From Negativicutes bacterium (GTDB taxonomy: Bacteria; Bacillota_C; Negativicutes; Sporomusales_B; JARLHX01), in contig JARLHY010000028.1 in NCBI GenBank assembly GCA_031292015.1, forward strand, positions 1 to 6,443: a stretch of 6,443 bases of DNA, in the 5' to 3' direction. The notes below the pieces were generated by a model. The model ran no database searches and was not told the DNA's origin. It worked only from the letters and a program-made list of their open reading frames with translations. The translations under genes and the position numbers were made by a program. Positions 6,099-6,443 of the stretch are shown here, one piece after another (positions within the stretch are counted from its first letter, which is position 1; every line of letters starts with the position of its first letter).

Positions 6099-6410
6099 AT
6101 GTGGAAGAAAGCACTGCCTTTCATCACAGAACAAGAGCTGTTGAAGCGCGCCCAGGGCGGGGATGAACGGGCCTACGAGCAGCTTATCCTGGCATACACG
6201 CCGGCCCTGTATGAGGCCGTCAGGCGACTGTCGCCGGTGGATGAGCCACAAATAGAGCTGATTTTGCAGGAGACCTTTTGGAGGGCCTGGCAGTCTTTAG
6301 AGCGCCAGGATGCGGACCGGCCGATTTTGCCTTACCTGACGAGCATCGCTACCAATCTGGTGCGGGAGCGATGGCGCTCGAACGGCCGGCTGATCGATGA
6401 AATCGAATAA
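6099..6410 (+). CDS. Sigma-70 region-2-like protein, short (ECF type)
   Basis: A 103-aa product resembling only the first domain of ECF sigma factors. Residues 11-40 (EQELLKRAQGGDERAYEQLI) fit region 2.1. Residues 52-94 (IELILQETFWRAWQSL, then PYLTSIATNLVRERW) fit regions 2.2-2.4, which bind core RNA polymerase and the -10 element. The protein stops soon after, so region 4, which reads the -35 element and makes up the second half of a normal sigma of about 180 aa, is missing. The start is uncertain: an in-frame TTG lies at 6090 and neither start has a clear Shine-Dalgarno site. It follows the adaptor stop by 26 bp and could be co-transcribed. It may be a truncated remnant or a short regulator; no frameshifted region 4 shows in the 33 bases left. 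Confidence 0.65.
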   Translation: MWKKALPFITEQELLKRAQGGDERAYEQLILAYTPALYEAVRRLSPVDEPQIELILQETFWRAWQSLERQDADRPILPYLTSIATNLVRERWRSNGRLIDEIE

Positions 6411-6411
6411 A

Positions 6412-6421
6412 TTATCGATAA
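6412..6421. repeat. 10-bp perfect palindrome after the sigma-like gene
   Basis: TTATCGATAA is self-complementary and lies two bases after the stop codon. It is too AT-rich and loop-less to make a good terminator, and there is no following U-tract. It could be a small protein-binding site or chance. Confidence 0.15.
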
Positions 6422-6428
6422 AGAAATC

Positions 6429-6443
6429 TTCACCACAGAGAAC
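6429..6443. repeat. Probable beginning of a dispersed intergenic repeat at the right edge
   Basis: TTCACCACAGAGAAC matches the opening of a degenerate 'ACCACAGAG...CACAGAG' repeat that I recall from intergenic regions of many environmental bacterial genomes. Only 15 bases are visible, so the call rests on memory and on its intergenic position. If correct, it marks a region of sequence turnover just after the truncated sigma-like gene. Confidence 0.3.

Noticed and set aside
1..6443. CRISPR array, tRNA, rRNA, insertion sequence or phage genes
   Set aside because: I saw no regularly spaced direct repeats, no tRNA-like T-loop patterns, and no transposase or integrase motifs in any frame that could be supported.

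Overview
The window holds one co-directional (+ strand) operon for a YbhFSR-type ABC-2 exporter with its own MarR regulator and membrane-fusion-like subunit. A short sigma-factor-like gene follows. Gene order is marR-family regulator (392-895), ABC-2 permease A (986-2083), ABC-2 permease B (2105-3259), ABC ATPase 1 (3270-4268), ABC ATPase 2 (4265-5242), HlyD/YbhG-like subunit (5437-6072) and sigma-70 region-2 protein (6099-6410). The junctions are tight: 21 bp between the permeases, 10 bp to ATPase 1, and an ATGA stop/start overlap between the ATPases. This indicates co-transcription and partly coupled translation.

Organism: DNA is moderately GC-rich, with good Shine-Dalgarno sites and ATG starts. 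The two ATPases are separate genes, whereas in E. coli YbhF they are one fused protein. The HlyD-like subunit lacks the long coiled-coil hairpin that would reach a TolC-like outer-membrane channel. This fits a bacterium without that outer-membrane partner; Chloroflexota (Anaerolineae-like) is my best guess, but it is an inference and not proven by any marker gene here.

Layout: positions 1-300 hold no gene I recognise, only an open frame entering from the left edge, a striking 12-base Shine-Dalgarno-like match and a small hairpin. Positions 303-339 are a clear regulatory region, a sigma-70-type promoter (TTGACA, 16 bp, TATACT) overlaid by two tandem 15-bp palindromic units, which is the expected architecture for MarR autorepression. 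The marR/permease gap contains two overlapping, mutually exclusive hairpins. The 194-bp gap between ATPase 2 and the HlyD-like gene holds a possible 60-codon TTG-started ORF and a short CGGATT repeat. The window ends just after the sigma-like gene, in sequence that resembles a dispersed intergenic repeat.

How it works together: the MarR protein probably senses a small toxic ligand and releases the promoter. Two paralogous permeases form a heterodimeric channel powered by two non-equivalent ATPases. ATPase 1 has a Pro where the H-loop His should be; ATPase 2 is fully canonical. The short HlyD-like protein is probably a membrane-anchored extracytoplasmic adaptor. The substrate cannot be read from sequence. 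The system as a whole is a recognisable drug-export type; the unusual parts are the hairpin-less adaptor, the region-2-only sigma-like protein and the extra ORF-like insert.
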